Source: Streptomyces echinoruber
GTDB lineage: Bacteria; Actinomycetota; Actinomycetes; Streptomycetales; Streptomycetaceae
Assembly (NCBI RefSeq): GCF_014651135.1
Contig: NZ_BMWH01000017.1
Coordinates: forward strand, 1-64,000
Length of the DNA stretch: 64,000 nt
Direction of reading: 5' to 3'
Shown here: in pieces, positions 17,787-26,831 of the stretch
Layout of the letters: each line of letters opens with the position of its first letter
Position numbering within the stretch: the first letter of the stretch is position 1
Made by a program: the position numbers and the translations under genes
Notes under the pieces: model-generated
What the model saw: only the letters and a program-made list of their open reading frames with translations
Told to the model about the DNA's origin: nothing
Databases searched by the model: none

Positions 17787-18818
17787 ATGTCGCGACAGCT
17801 GCGGATCCTGGTGACCGGGGGTGCCGGGTTCATCGGATCGCACTATGTACGCCGGCTCGTCCGCGGTGCCTATCCGGCCTTCGCCGGGGCCGCCGTGGTC
17901 GTCCTGGACAAGCTCACCTACGCGGGAACCGAGGCCGCGCTGGAACCGGTCGCCGGCGACGAGCGGCTCCGGCTGGTCATCGGCGACATCTGCGACGCGG
18001 ACCTGCTCGACGACCTGCTGCCGGGGACCGACGTGGTGGTGCACTTCGCCGCCGAGTCCCACGTGGACCGCTCCATCACCGGAGCGGCGGAGTTCGTGCG
18101 GACCAACGTCGAGGGCACGCACACGCTGCTGCGAGCCTGCCGGAACGCGGGTGTCGGCAGGTTCGTCCAGGTGTCGACGGACGAGGTGTACGGATCGATC
18201 GCCGAGGGTTCCTGGCGCGAGGACCAGCCGCTGGACCCCAGCTCACCGTACTCCGCGTCGAAGGCGAGCGCGGACCTGCTCGCCCTGGCCTACCACCGGA
18301 CGTACGGCCTGCCCGTCTGCGTCACCCGCTGCTCCAACAATTACGGGCCGTACCAGTTCCCGGAGAAGATGATCCCGCTCTTCGTCACCAACCTGCTCGA
18401 CGGCGGCACGGTGCCGCTGTACGGCAGTGGCCACAACGTCCGCGAGTGGCTGCACGTCGACGACCACTGCCGCGGTGTCCAGCTGGTCGCGGAGGCCGGC
18501 CGGCCCGGCACCGTCTACCACGTCGGCGGCGGGACGGAGCTGACCAACCGCGAGCTCACCTCCCTGCTGCTGCGGGAGCTGGGGGCCGACTGGCAGGACG
18601 CGGTCAGGCCAGCCCCCGACCGGCCCGGGCACGACCTGCGGTACTCGATCGACGACACGAGGATCCGGACGGAGCTCGGCTACCGGCCCCGGATCGACTT
18701 CCGTACCGGCCTGGCCGACACGGTGCGCTGGTACGCCGAGAACCGTTCCTGGTGGGAACCGCTGAAGATCCGTGCGGCAGTCGGCGGTGCGGTCACCGCC
18801 CCGGCCCGGGGGGCATGA
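17787..18818 (+). CDS. rmlB: dTDP-glucose 4,6-dehydratase
   Basis: 343 aa extended SDR. The NAD motif TGGAGFIGSHYVRRL is at about residues 10-24, the catalytic region VSTDEVYGS at about 130 and YSASKASADLL at about 155, and the RCSNNYGPYQFPEKMIPLF segment is family-specific. It converts dTDP-glucose to dTDP-4-keto-6-deoxyglucose. Its stop overlaps the RmlD start (ATGA at 18815-18818). Confidence 0.97.
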   Translation: MSRQLRILVTGGAGFIGSHYVRRLVRGAYPAFAGAAVVVLDKLTYAGTEAALEPVAGDERLRLVIGDICDADLLDDLLPGTDVVVHFAAESHVDRSITGAAEFVRTNVEGTHTLLRACRNAGVGRFVQVSTDEVYGSIAEGSWREDQPLDPSSPYSASKASADLLALAYHRTYGLPVCVTRCSNNYGPYQFPEKMIPLFVTNLLDGGTVPLYGSGHNVREWLHVDDHCRGVQLVAEAGRPGTVYHVGGGTELTNRELTSLLLRELGADWQDAVRPAPDRPGHDLRYSIDDTRIRTELGYRPRIDFRTGLADTVRWYAENRSWWEPLKIRAAVGGAVTAPARGA

Positions 18819-19747
18819 TGAGGAAGGCGATCTGGGTACCGGGGGGCCGCGGCCAGGTCGGTACCGAACTGGCCCGTGTGTGCCCGCCGGAGAACGTCCT
18901 CGTGGCGCCGACGTCGCACCAGGTGGACATCACCGACCCGAAGGCCACGACGGCCGCACTCGGCAGGTTCGCCGCCGCGGCCCGCGAGTTCGGTCTGCCG
19001 CCCGTGGTGGTCAACGCCGCCGCCTACACCGACGCGGACGCCGCCGAGAGCGACGAGCGGCGGGCGTTCCGGGTGAACGCCCTGGGTGCGGGACACCTGG
19101 CGGCGGCGTGTCGGGAACACGGTGTGCCGCTCATCTACCTGTCCACCGACTACGTCTTCGACGGCACGGCGGCCGAGCCGTACGAGGCGTCGGCCCTTGC
19201 GAACCCGCTCAATGCCTACGGCCGCACCAAACTCGCGGGCGAGCGGGCCGTCCTCAACTCCGGCGCCGAGGCCTGGGTGGTCCGGACAGCGTGGGTGTAC
19301 TCGACCCACAGCGTCAACTTCGTCCGCACCATGGCCCGGCTGGAACGGGAACGCGACGAGGTGGCGGTGGTCGACGACCAGACCGGCTCCCCCACCTCGG
19401 CGGCCGACCTGGCGTCGGGCTTGCTGTCGCTGGCCGGGCGCGTCGCCGAGGGCGCCGGCCCGGCCGAGCGGGTGCTGCACTACGTCAACACTGGCCGAGC
19501 GAGCTGGTACGAGTTGGCGCGGACGGTCTTCGGGCTTCTCGGTGCCGATCCCCGGCGGGTGCGGCCGTGCACGTCGGCCGAGTTCGGGCGTCCCGCGCGC
19601 AGACCCGCCTACTCGGTGCTGAGCGTCCGTGCGTGGGCCGCGTCCGGACTGCCTGCGCCGCGGCCGTGGCAGGCGGCCCTGCCGGAGGTCACCGCGGCCC
19701 TGCGCGCGGAGCGCGCCGGCGAGGGACGGGCCGTCCAGCGGGCCTGA
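18815..19747 (+). CDS. rmlD: dTDP-4-dehydrorhamnose reductase
   Basis: 310 aa SDR that reduces dTDP-4-keto-L-rhamnose at C4. Seen are GGRGQVGTELA (about 9-19), STDYVFDG (about 108-115) and YGRTKLAGE (about 130-138), plus VDDQTGSPTSAADLA. The start uses the ATG overlapping the RmlB stop; a second ATG follows directly. With the epimerase encoded convergently at 19883 it completes an L-rhamnose set. A 4-epimeric product cannot be excluded by sequence alone. Confidence 0.93.
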   Translation: MMRKAIWVPGGRGQVGTELARVCPPENVLVAPTSHQVDITDPKATTAALGRFAAAAREFGLPPVVVNAAAYTDADAAESDERRAFRVNALGAGHLAAACREHGVPLIYLSTDYVFDGTAAEPYEASALANPLNAYGRTKLAGERAVLNSGAEAWVVRTAWVYSTHSVNFVRTMARLERERDEVAVVDDQTGSPTSAADLASGLLSLAGRVAEGAGPAERVLHYVNTGRASWYELARTVFGLLGADPRRVRPCTSAEFGRPARRPAYSVLSVRAWAASGLPAPRPWQAALPEVTAALRAERAGEGRAVQRA

Positions 19748-19882
19748 CCGACAGCGGCCCCTCCGACGCGGACCTCGCCCTGTGGCCCGGCCGCGCCGCC
19801 CTTCCTGTGGCCGGGTGGTGCGGCCGGGCCACACCCACGCCAGGCGGCCGGCACGGCGGACGGGCGCCGGGGGCGGTGTGCG

Positions 19883-20497
19883 TCAGGCGACCGCGGCGGC
19901 CCGGCGCAGCCGGTCGTAGTGCGCGAGGCAGTCCTCGTACCGGGGCAGCCGGCCCTCGGCGAGGGCCCGGGCCAGGGACGGTGCCGACCGGTCCTTGTCG
20001 GACAGGATCAGCTTCAGGCCCTCGGGCAGGGGTAGGCCGAGGTCCGGGTCCGTCGGGTCGATGCCGTGCTCGGCGGCCGGGTTGTAGCCGGTGGAGGTCA
20101 GGTAGGTGAGCGTGGTGCCGGGTTCCAGCGCGACCACCGCGTGGGCCAGCCCTTCGGCCAGGTAGACCGCGTGGTAACCGGTCGCATCGAGCCGTACGGT
20201 GTCGTACGCGCCGAAGGTCGGGGAGCCGACCCGGACGTCGACGACGAAGTCCAGCAGCGACCCCTGCGTGCAGAAGGCGTACTTGGCCTGCCCCGGCGGA
20301 ACGTCGGCGTAGTGCGGGCCCCGTACCGCTCCCCGGTGCGACACCGCGTGGCTGACCTGCACGAATCTGGGAGTGTACCCGAGCACGCCAGCCAGCACGG
20401 CGGCCTGGAACGGGGCGCAGTAGACACCGCGCCGGTCGGGGAACGTCGGGGGGACGAGTTCGTAGGCGTCCTGCACTGCGAGCTTGCGCACCTGCAT
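19883..20497 (-). CDS. rmlC: dTDP-4-keto-6-deoxyhexose 3,5-epimerase
   Basis: 204 aa cupin-fold epimerase. The catalytic histidine region HRGAVRGPHYADVPPGQAKY (about 55-74) and EGLAHAVVAL (about 125-134) match RmlC. It differs from RmlC consensus at RGLHYQ (here RGPHYA), as do many antibiotic-cluster epimerases. Together with RmlA, B and D it supplies an L-configured deoxysugar. It is convergent with RmlD across 135 bp and lies downstream of the SnoaL-like gene on the same strand. Confidence 0.92.
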   Translation of the reverse strand: MQVRKLAVQDAYELVPPTFPDRRGVYCAPFQAAVLAGVLGYTPRFVQVSHAVSHRGAVRGPHYADVPPGQAKYAFCTQGSLLDFVVDVRVGSPTFGAYDTVRLDATGYHAVYLAEGLAHAVVALEPGTTLTYLTSTGYNPAAEHGIDPTDPDLGLPLPEGLKLILSDKDRSAPSLARALAEGRLPRYEDCLAHYDRLRRAAAVA

Positions 20498-20609
20498 GGT
20501 CTTCGGCTCCGGGGGCGAGGCGCGGCCGCACGTTGTGATGTCCGGCGGCCCGGGACGGGAGTGCACCACGGCGCTCGAGAGGTGCGCCGTGGTGCACGGG
20601 GAGGGTGGT

Positions 20610-21017
20610 TCAGCCGACGGGGCAGTTGTGGTAGGCCGCGATCAGCCAGTGGCCGTCCCGCCGTGTCAGGACCCAGGTGGCCACGCGTTCGTCGCCTTCG
20701 GCGACGCCGTCGTTGCCGGCAAGGACGATGCCGATGTCGCTGTTGACGACAGCCGTATCGGCGCCGACCTTACGGATCAGCCTCGGCACGTTGTGCGGGC
20801 GGCTGCCGACCAGCGGACCGGCGAACGCGTCGGACATGAACTTGCGGATGTCCTCCCGCCCGTTGAGGAACACCCCCGTCATGACCAGCGTCGCGTCCTC
20901 GGTGTAGAGGTCGGCGACGGCGTCCGGGTCGTTGGCCGTCCACGTCTGCTGCAGACGGTCCAGGACGTCGTGGACCGCGCTCTCGATCTCCGTGCGGGCG
21001 GCATCGGTGCTCGTCAT
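20610..21017 (-). CDS. SnoaL-like / SgcJ-EcaC family protein
   Basis: 135 aa NTF2-fold protein of the SgcJ/EcaC type: conserved TWTANDPDAVADLYTEDATLVMTG near residues 24-47 and a C-terminal WLIAAYHNCP. Members act as cyclases, isomerases or hydroxylase-like helpers in antibiotic pathways. It is translationally coupled to the FAD oxidase upstream (ATGA overlap at 21014-21017) with a good GGAGGA site, so the two probably act on the same intermediate. Confidence 0.85.
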   Translation of the reverse strand: MTSTDAARTEIESAVHDVLDRLQQTWTANDPDAVADLYTEDATLVMTGVFLNGREDIRKFMSDAFAGPLVGSRPHNVPRLIRKVGADTAVVNSDIGIVLAGNDGVAEGDERVATWVLTRRDGHWLIAAYHNCPVG

Positions 21018-22603
21018 GCGTTTCCTCCGGATTCTGCGGGACGGATGGACAGGGAGTGCCGGAAGACGTGGAGCGGGTCCCACCGGCTCTTGACGCGCTG
21101 CAGCCGCGGATAGTTGTCCTTGTAGTACAGGTAGTGCCAGGGCACTCCGGACGTGTTCCAGTGGGGGTCGGCGAGGTCCGTGTCCGGGTAGTTGATGTAC
21201 GTGCCGTCGCTGACCTCGCCGGGCACCGGAACTCCGCCGGTGTCCGCGTAGATGTCGCGGTAGAAGCGGCGCAGCCAGTCCAGGTTCTCCGCGTCGTGCG
21301 CCGGGTCGGTCCAGGTGGCGGTGTAGACCGCCTTCAGGATCGAGTCCCGCTGGGCCAGTGCGGTCGCCGCCGGGGCCACCGCGTTGACCTTCCCGCCGTA
21401 CGAGACCAGCCACAGCCTGCCGATCTCCAGGTGGGGCCGCGGCTCGGTCAGATGGTCGTACAGGACGTCGATCTGCCGGTCGGTGTACCCGCGCCGCAGG
21501 TAGCCGGCCTTCCCCTTGTACCGGGCGTACTCGGAGCCCCGCTGGGAGTCGGCGTCCACGTCGTGCGGGATGACGGCGTGCAGCCACGGTGCCGGCTCGC
21601 CGACCTGGCGGATGCCTCCGACTCCTTCGGCGAGGCTGTCCAGGTACCCGTCCATCAGAGCCCGTGTGTCGGGCCGGCTGCCGTCCAGCATCGCGAAGAC
21701 CAGCACGTCGGCCGGTGTGTCCTGCTCTCCCCGGCAGGTGATCATCAGGGTGGAGTGCAAGGTCCGGGCGGGGCTGTCGGGGTCGCTGTTGGCCTCGTGC
21801 CAGGCGGCGTGGTTGTGCATCAGCCGCCGGAACGCGTCCCGCGGCAGATCGGTCCAGGACCACATGATCGCGCCGCTGAGCAGGGACGCCGGGGGTTTGG
21901 GCAGCAGGGCCGCCGGATCGTCGCCCTCCGCCCCGGGTGAGCGCAGCCAGTACCGGGTGACCACTCCGAAGTTGCCCCCACCGCCGCCGGTGTGCGCCCA
22001 CCACAGGTCGTGGTTCGGGTCCTCGGGATCGCGGGTGGCCACCACCGCCCGGGCGGAGCCGGTGCCGTCCACCACCACGACCTCCACCGCGTGGAGGTAG
22101 TCCACCACTGAGCCGAGGCTGCGGGAGAGCGCTCCGTAACCGCCGCCCTGGATGTGGCCGCCGACGCAGACGGAGTGGCACCAGCCGCCCGGAATGGTGA
22201 CTCCCCAATTGAGGTAGAGAAGGCGGAACACCTCCCCCAATGTCGCACCCGACTCCACGGCGAAGGCCCGGACTTCCGGGTCGTAGTAGACGGCGTTCAT
22301 TCCCGCCATGTCGATGACCACGCCGTCCGGGTGTTCACCCACGGAATTCTCCATGGAGTGCCCGCCGCTGCGTACGGAAATCGGCCGTCCGGCCCGGACC
22401 GCCTCGTTCACCGCGGCCACCACCTGGTCGGTGGTCCAGGCCAGCTGGAAGTACGCCGGCCGCTGGTCGAACCGCTCGTTGCGGCGGCGCAACGCCAGGT
22501 CGTCGTAGCGCGGGTCGCCGGGCCGGACGGTGACGGGAGGCGGTGTCGCGCCGCTTTGGGGCGGCGTCCTTGCCGGAGAGGCAGGACTCATTGTGTCTGC
22601 CAT
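21014..22603 (-). CDS. Berberine-bridge-type FAD oxidase
   Basis: 529 aa FAD-linked oxidase with the PP-loop SVRSGGHSMENS and the segment GGWCHSVCVGGHIQGGGYG. H82 and C142 are 60 residues apart, the same spacing as the two residues (H70, C130) that hold FAD bicovalently in the aclacinomycin oxidase AknOx, so bicovalent FAD is predicted. Related enzymes oxidise a sugar hydroxyl on an aromatic glycoside or close an oxygen ring in the aglycone; either could apply to the rhamnosylated product. GAGGAAG precedes the ATG. First gene of the unit with the SnoaL-like gene. Confidence 0.93.
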   Translation of the reverse strand: MADTMSPASPARTPPQSGATPPPVTVRPGDPRYDDLALRRRNERFDQRPAYFQLAWTTDQVVAAVNEAVRAGRPISVRSGGHSMENSVGEHPDGVVIDMAGMNAVYYDPEVRAFAVESGATLGEVFRLLYLNWGVTIPGGWCHSVCVGGHIQGGGYGALSRSLGSVVDYLHAVEVVVVDGTGSARAVVATRDPEDPNHDLWWAHTGGGGGNFGVVTRYWLRSPGAEGDDPAALLPKPPASLLSGAIMWSWTDLPRDAFRRLMHNHAAWHEANSDPDSPARTLHSTLMITCRGEQDTPADVLVFAMLDGSRPDTRALMDGYLDSLAEGVGGIRQVGEPAPWLHAVIPHDVDADSQRGSEYARYKGKAGYLRRGYTDRQIDVLYDHLTEPRPHLEIGRLWLVSYGGKVNAVAPAATALAQRDSILKAVYTATWTDPAHDAENLDWLRRFYRDIYADTGGVPVPGEVSDGTYINYPDTDLADPHWNTSGVPWHYLYYKDNYPRLQRVKSRWDPLHVFRHSLSIRPAESGGNA

Positions 22604-22800
22604 GAGAAGTCTTCCTCTTGTTCAGGACTCGGCCGGTCGCACGTGGTCCTGTCGCTGACCACGGTCGAGCGCCGCGCTCCTCACTTGCTCAAGGAACACT
22701 CACCACGCCACTGGCTGCTTCGTAACCGTCAGCAGCCTTGCAAGCAAGTGGAGTTGCTATGCTCCGACGCCGTCGGTGAAATCTTTTCAGGAGGAAGTCC

Positions 22801-23739
22801 ATGCAGGGTAACTACCGGGCGGTCACCTTTTCCGAATACGGCGGTCCCGAGGTGCTGCAGGTGGTGGAGCGTCCTCTTCCCGCCCCGAAAGCGGGCGAGG
22901 TCCGGGTGGCCGTGCGTGCGGCGGGAGTCAACCCCCTGGACTGGAAGGTCCGCAGCGGTGCTGCGGCGTCTTTCTTACCGGTCGAGTTCCCGGTGGTGCC
23001 GGGCGGGGACGTGGCGGGGGTGGTCGACGCGGTCGGGCCCGGCGTCACCGAATTCGCCGTGGGTGACGAGGTGCTCGGCTCGATCGGTTTCGGCGGCTAC
23101 GCCGAGGCGGTGGTCGTCGGTGCCGGGATGCTCACCAAGAAGCCCGCCCCGGTGCCGTGGGAGACGGCCGCGGCTCTTCCGGTCGCCGCCAACACCGCCC
23201 TGTACGCCCTGGACGAGCTGAAGCTGCGGGAGGGCGAGACGATCGTGATCGACGGCGCCGCGGGCGGTGTGGGGACGGTGGCCGTCCAGTTGGCCGCGCT
23301 CCGGGGCGCCCGGGTCGTCGGAACCGCGCGGGAGGCCAATCACGCGTACCTGCGCTCGCTCGGCGCCGTCGCGGTGGAGTACGGAGCGGGGCTCGCGGAC
23401 CGCATCCGGTCCGTCGCCCCGCAGGGCGTCGACGCGGTACTCGATGCCTCCGGCCGCGGTTCGCTGCCCGCACTCATCGAGGTGGCCGGCGGTGCGGACC
23501 GCGTGGTCACGATCGCCGACTTCTCCGCCGCCGGACTGGGGGTGCGCATGATCTCCGCGGACGCGGAGGGCGCCGCCCGGCGGATCGGCGCCGCGGCGGC
23601 GCTGGCAGCCCAGGGCAGGCTGACCGTGCCGATCGCGGCCACGTACTGCCTGGAAGAGGCTGCCCAGGCGCATCGGGTCAGCGAGCAGGGCCACGTCCGG
23701 GGCAAGCTCGTCATCCTCCCGCACGGCAAAGCGAACTGA
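22801..23739 (+). CDS. Zinc-free MDR quinone/enone oxidoreductase
   Basis: 312 aa medium-chain dehydrogenase of the quinone oxidoreductase type: N-terminal GroES-like half with VRAAGVNPLDWKVRSG and the Rossmann segment VIDGAAGGVGTVAVQLAALRG (about 150-170). No zinc-ligand cluster is seen. It would reduce a quinone or enone in tailoring or self-protection. The leucine codon at 22975-22977 is TTA. GAGGAAG precedes the ATG. It is the last intact gene of the polyketide cluster on this side. Confidence 0.9.
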   Translation: MQGNYRAVTFSEYGGPEVLQVVERPLPAPKAGEVRVAVRAAGVNPLDWKVRSGAAASFLPVEFPVVPGGDVAGVVDAVGPGVTEFAVGDEVLGSIGFGGYAEAVVVGAGMLTKKPAPVPWETAAALPVAANTALYALDELKLREGETIVIDGAAGGVGTVAVQLAALRGARVVGTAREANHAYLRSLGAVAVEYGAGLADRIRSVAPQGVDAVLDASGRGSLPALIEVAGGADRVVTIADFSAAGLGVRMISADAEGAARRIGAAAALAAQGRLTVPIAATYCLEEAAQAHRVSEQGHVRGKLVILPHGKAN

Positions 23740-23999
23740 TCAGCCCCTGCGGCGGCGCGGACCCCCGGCCGGCTGCCCCGGCCAGACCCTGGCCCGGGCA
23801 GCCCACGGCCCCACCGCCTCCCCGCTCGTGCCGGGAGCCCGTGGCCGGGGCGGCGGCCGTGCGGCCCGTCCGGGCCGGCAGCGTCCGCCGGCGAGGTGAG
23901 CGGCCCGCATCCCCGGTGAGCCCCAGCCCGGCCAAAGCGGCCGGATTCGCCCGGCTCCGGAGGTGCCGCCGGCCAGCGGCGGCGGCGCCGGCCGGTCCG

Positions 24000-24265
24000 G
24001 GTGGACGGCGTTCAGGCGCACGACCACCAGCGTCACGTTGTCGCTGCCGTCCGGTATCAGGTGGTCCAGCAGGTGCGCGCAGGCCTCCTCAGGGGCCGCG
24101 GGCGCCTCGGCGGTCACGACGGCGAGGGTGCGCAAGGAGTGCTGGAGGTCCTCGTGGCGGCGCTCGATCAGTCCGTTCGTGACGAGGAGGACCAGTGGCC
24201 CGGGCGCGGCGTCGATCTTCCGGGTCGGCAGGTACGACAGGCCGAGCCCGAGAAGGGTGCCGTGT
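24000..24265 (-). pseudogene. PP2C/SpoIIE-type phosphatase C-terminal remnant
   Basis: Reading leftward, about 85 codons give GLGLSYLPTRKIDAAPGP, LLVTNGLIERRHEDLQ and DGSDNVTLVVVRLNA, the last third of a PP2C-type serine phosphatase. No start codon or earlier catalytic part is present upstream, so this is a truncated leftover. It abuts an MFS fragment on the opposite strand. Confidence 0.65.
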
Positions 24266-24515
24266 TCGCCCTGGCCGTGCTGGGCGCCGGAGCGACGGCG
24301 GGCGGCCTGCTGCTGTTCTCGCTGCGGCCCAGATCCGGGATCGGGCGTGCGAGGCCCGGCCCCGGCCCGCCGACCTGCTGAGCGGGGCGGCCGTACTCGT
24401 CCGTGACCGCCCGCTCCGGCCGGTCACCTGGGCCAGCGGCGTGGGGCAACTGGGCGTCGGGGCGCTGCCCGTCGTGAGCGTGCTGCTCGCCCGCCGGTAC
24501 GACGATCCCTGGGCG
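24266..24515 (+). pseudogene. MFS transporter fragment
   Basis: Two short pieces in different frames read FALAVLGAGATAGGLLLF (about 24266-24319) and RDRPLRPVTWASGVGQLG followed by VGALPVVSVLLA (about 24405-24500), which look like helices 6 and 7 of a drug-type MFS exporter joined by the central loop. Both ends are lost and a frameshift lies between them. It may be the relic of the cluster's exporter. Identification rests on hydrophobic pattern, so it is tentative. Confidence 0.45.
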
Positions 24516-24529
24516 ACGAGCGGCCCGAT

Positions 24530-25549
24530 GACCGCGTTCGCCTGGCGGAAACGCTCGCCGTCCGGGCGAGCCGGTCGACGCTCCTGCGGCTGATACGCCG
24601 TCTGCCGGAGCCCGGAGTGCACACGCCGCGGGTGCTCGGGGTGGACGAGTTCGCCCTGCGCAAGGGACACGACTACGGCACGATCCTGGTGGGCATCGAC
24701 ACGCGCCGTCCCATCGATCTGCTGCCCGGCCGGGTCACGGCGACGGCGGCCGCCTGGCTCGCCGACCACCCCGGCGTCGAGGTGATATGCCGTGACCGGT
24801 CCACCGCATACGCCGAGGCCAAACGACTCGGCGCCCTGGACGTGATGCACGTCGCGGACCGGTGGCATGTCTGGAAGAACCTGGCGGAGGCCGTCGAGAA
24901 GACGGTCATCCAGCACCGCGCCCTTTTGCGCGAGCCGGAGAACACCGCCCCGGTCCGCGCCGCCGAGCCCCTGGGGAGCCCGGAGCCTGCACCGCGCTCC
25001 CCGGACGAACCACGGCAGTCGGGCCGTCTGTCCGACCGGGTACGCGAACAGCACGCGGCCGTCCATGCCCTGCTGGGTGAAGGCCTCGGTCGGCGGCCGA
25101 TCGCCCGCCGACCGGGCCTGGCCCGCAACACGGTCCGCCGCCTCGCGCATGCGGCCACCGCGGACGAGCTCCTGGTCGGACGGTGGACCGTCCGGGCCAG
25201 CATCCTCGCCCCCTGCAAGTCCTGCCTCCATCAGCGGTGGGCGGAGGGCTGCACCGTCGTCCGCCGGCTGTTCGAGGAAGTCCGCGCCTTCGCCGAGTTG
25301 ATGAACGACCGTCGGGGTGGGGACCTCGGTCAGTGGAGGGAGCGCGTGCAGGCTGACGACGTGCCCGCCCCGCACGGCTTCGTCACCGGTCTCGGCCAGG
25401 ACCTCGACGCCGTCGTCGCCGGGCTCAGTCTCCGCTACAGCTCCGGCACCGTCGAAGGCCACAACAACAAGATCAAGATGATCAAGCGGCAGATGTTCGG
25501 CCGCGCCGACTTCGACCTGCTCCGCAAACGGGTCCTCCTCGCGGCGTGA
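24530..25549 (+). pseudogene. ISL3-family transposase, N-terminally truncated
   Basis: About 340 codons of an IS204/IS1001/IS1096/IS1165 (ISL3) DDE transposase. The first acidic residue is in GVDEFALRKGHDYGTILV, the second in CRDRSTAYAEA, and the last in SGTVEGHNNKIKMIKRQMFG near the C-terminus, so the catalytic domain is present. The normal N-terminal zinc-finger/HTH part (roughly 150 residues) is missing; the sequence enters at LAETLAVRASRSTLLRLI directly after the MFS fragment. Without DNA-binding domain and left end it is not expected to transpose. Confidence 0.88.
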
Positions 25550-25605
25550 GGCCTTTCGTGATCGCGGTTGTGGTGACCCTCCGTGGCTCTGGCACGGAAA
25601 GTTGA
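24530..25605 (+). mobile_element. Partial ISL3-family insertion sequence
   Basis: Transposase remnant plus about 55 bp of downstream sequence to near 25605, whose GGCTCTGG... segment at about 25583 looks like an ISL3-type right terminal repeat. No matching left repeat was found before 24530, in line with a truncated element left by recombination. The exact right boundary is uncertain. Confidence 0.55.
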
Positions 25606-25639
25606 CCAGAACCACGATTCAAGCGACGCCGACAGCCGG

Positions 25640-26649
25640 TCACGGGCAAGAAGATGGGGAGCCGGGTGCGCCGGACCAGGTCCCTGCGCTCCGCCCTGTG
25701 GAGAGCCAAGTCGTCAAGGCCGGCCACCGCGCGGAACCTGCCCGGCCGGCCACGGTCGACGCCGCGCCACGGGACGTGCCCCAACGCTGCGCCCGCCCGG
25801 CCGGCCTGCGGCGCGCCCGCGAGCGCGGGTGCGTACGACATCGGAGGCCTCCTCCCGGCGCGGTGGGGAAGCCGTCGAGGGGTCGGATACCCGGGCTCGA
25901 CGTGGTCGCGTGGGCGAACGACAGCTCCAGGAACGTGTCCAGTTCCTTGCGCGCCCGGTCGGCGTGTGGGCCCGTGAAGATCTCCGCGGCGTGCAGCGTG
26001 CCGGGAAGGACGACCACCTCGGCGCTCGGGAAGCTCGCCGCGACCTCGCGCAGGCGGCGGGCGTCGGCCGGCGGGTCGTCGGCCGTGCCGAGGAGGAACA
26101 GCCGGCCGTCGTAGGGCTTCGAGGCGGAGGGCGCGTAGCCGCCGAGCGAGGCGAGGGGGCTGATGCCCGCCACTCCGACCGGGCGTTCGGCGCCGCTCGT
26201 CTTCGGTGCCAGACCCAGCATCACGTTGCCGCCCATGCAGCCGCCGACCCGGGCGACCCGGTCGGCGCCCTGGGCGCGCAGCAGGCGGGTGGCGTGGGAG
26301 ACGGTGCGTCGCCGGTCGGCGCCCCAGTCGAGGCCGGCGACGCGGTAACCGGCCGCGGCCAGGCGTTTCGCCTCGGCGGCCCACTCGCAGACATCGCCCC
26401 AGGAGATGGGGGCGAGGACGACACCACGGGGCCGGAGCCCAGGGTGACGATGCGGGAGCGGGAGGCACCGGGCTGGAGGTGAGCGGTGGCGCCGCTGCCG
26501 GCGAAGCAGGCCGGTGCGGCGGTCTTGGACAGGCGGAGGTCCGGCACGGCGGTCGCCTTTCCGGGTGCGGGTGCGGGTGCGGGGCTGCGGCTCCCGGTGG
26601 AGCCGTCGGGCGCGCAGGCTCCCACAGCGGTCAGGGCCAAGGTGGCCAT
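25640..26649 (-). pseudogene. Alpha/beta-hydrolase lipoprotein, frameshifted
   Basis: Starts MATLALTAVGACAPDGS, with a lipobox ending at C12, so an exported lipoprotein of the dienelactone-hydrolase-like family. The frame breaks at a run of four G (26428-26431): the first frame gives IVTLGSGP, and the continuation RGVVLAPISWGDVCEWA is in another frame. Adding one G restores a single reading frame. The continuation has the nucleophile elbow GGCMGGN and the late LPGTLHAAEIF histidine. After about residue 240 the frame runs on into a low-complexity tail toward the IS end, so the native stop may also be lost. Confidence 0.75.
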
Positions 26650-26831
26650 CAGTACGCGACGTGCGTGTCGGGCACTCGTACAAGAAACACCAACAAGGAA
26701 GCATTATGCAAAGGTACCCAGAAAGCTAAAATGTGAACTGGCCCCGCGGGTGAGGCGGCTGCCGAGGTCCGAGCGTTTTCGGCCTCCCCGTATCTTTACC
26801 TTGAGCAAAACCGTGAAAGAAGGTGGTGCCA

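Noticed and set aside
22665-22693. SARP box upstream of the FAD oxidase
   Set aside because: TCGAG at 22665 and TCAAG at 22689 are 24 bp apart with no middle repeat, too poor a match to call.
24617-25549. Intact transposase beginning at the GTG 24617
   Set aside because: Transposase sequence continues upstream in the same frame to about 24530 without a start codon, and the family's N-terminal domain is missing; it is a truncated copy.
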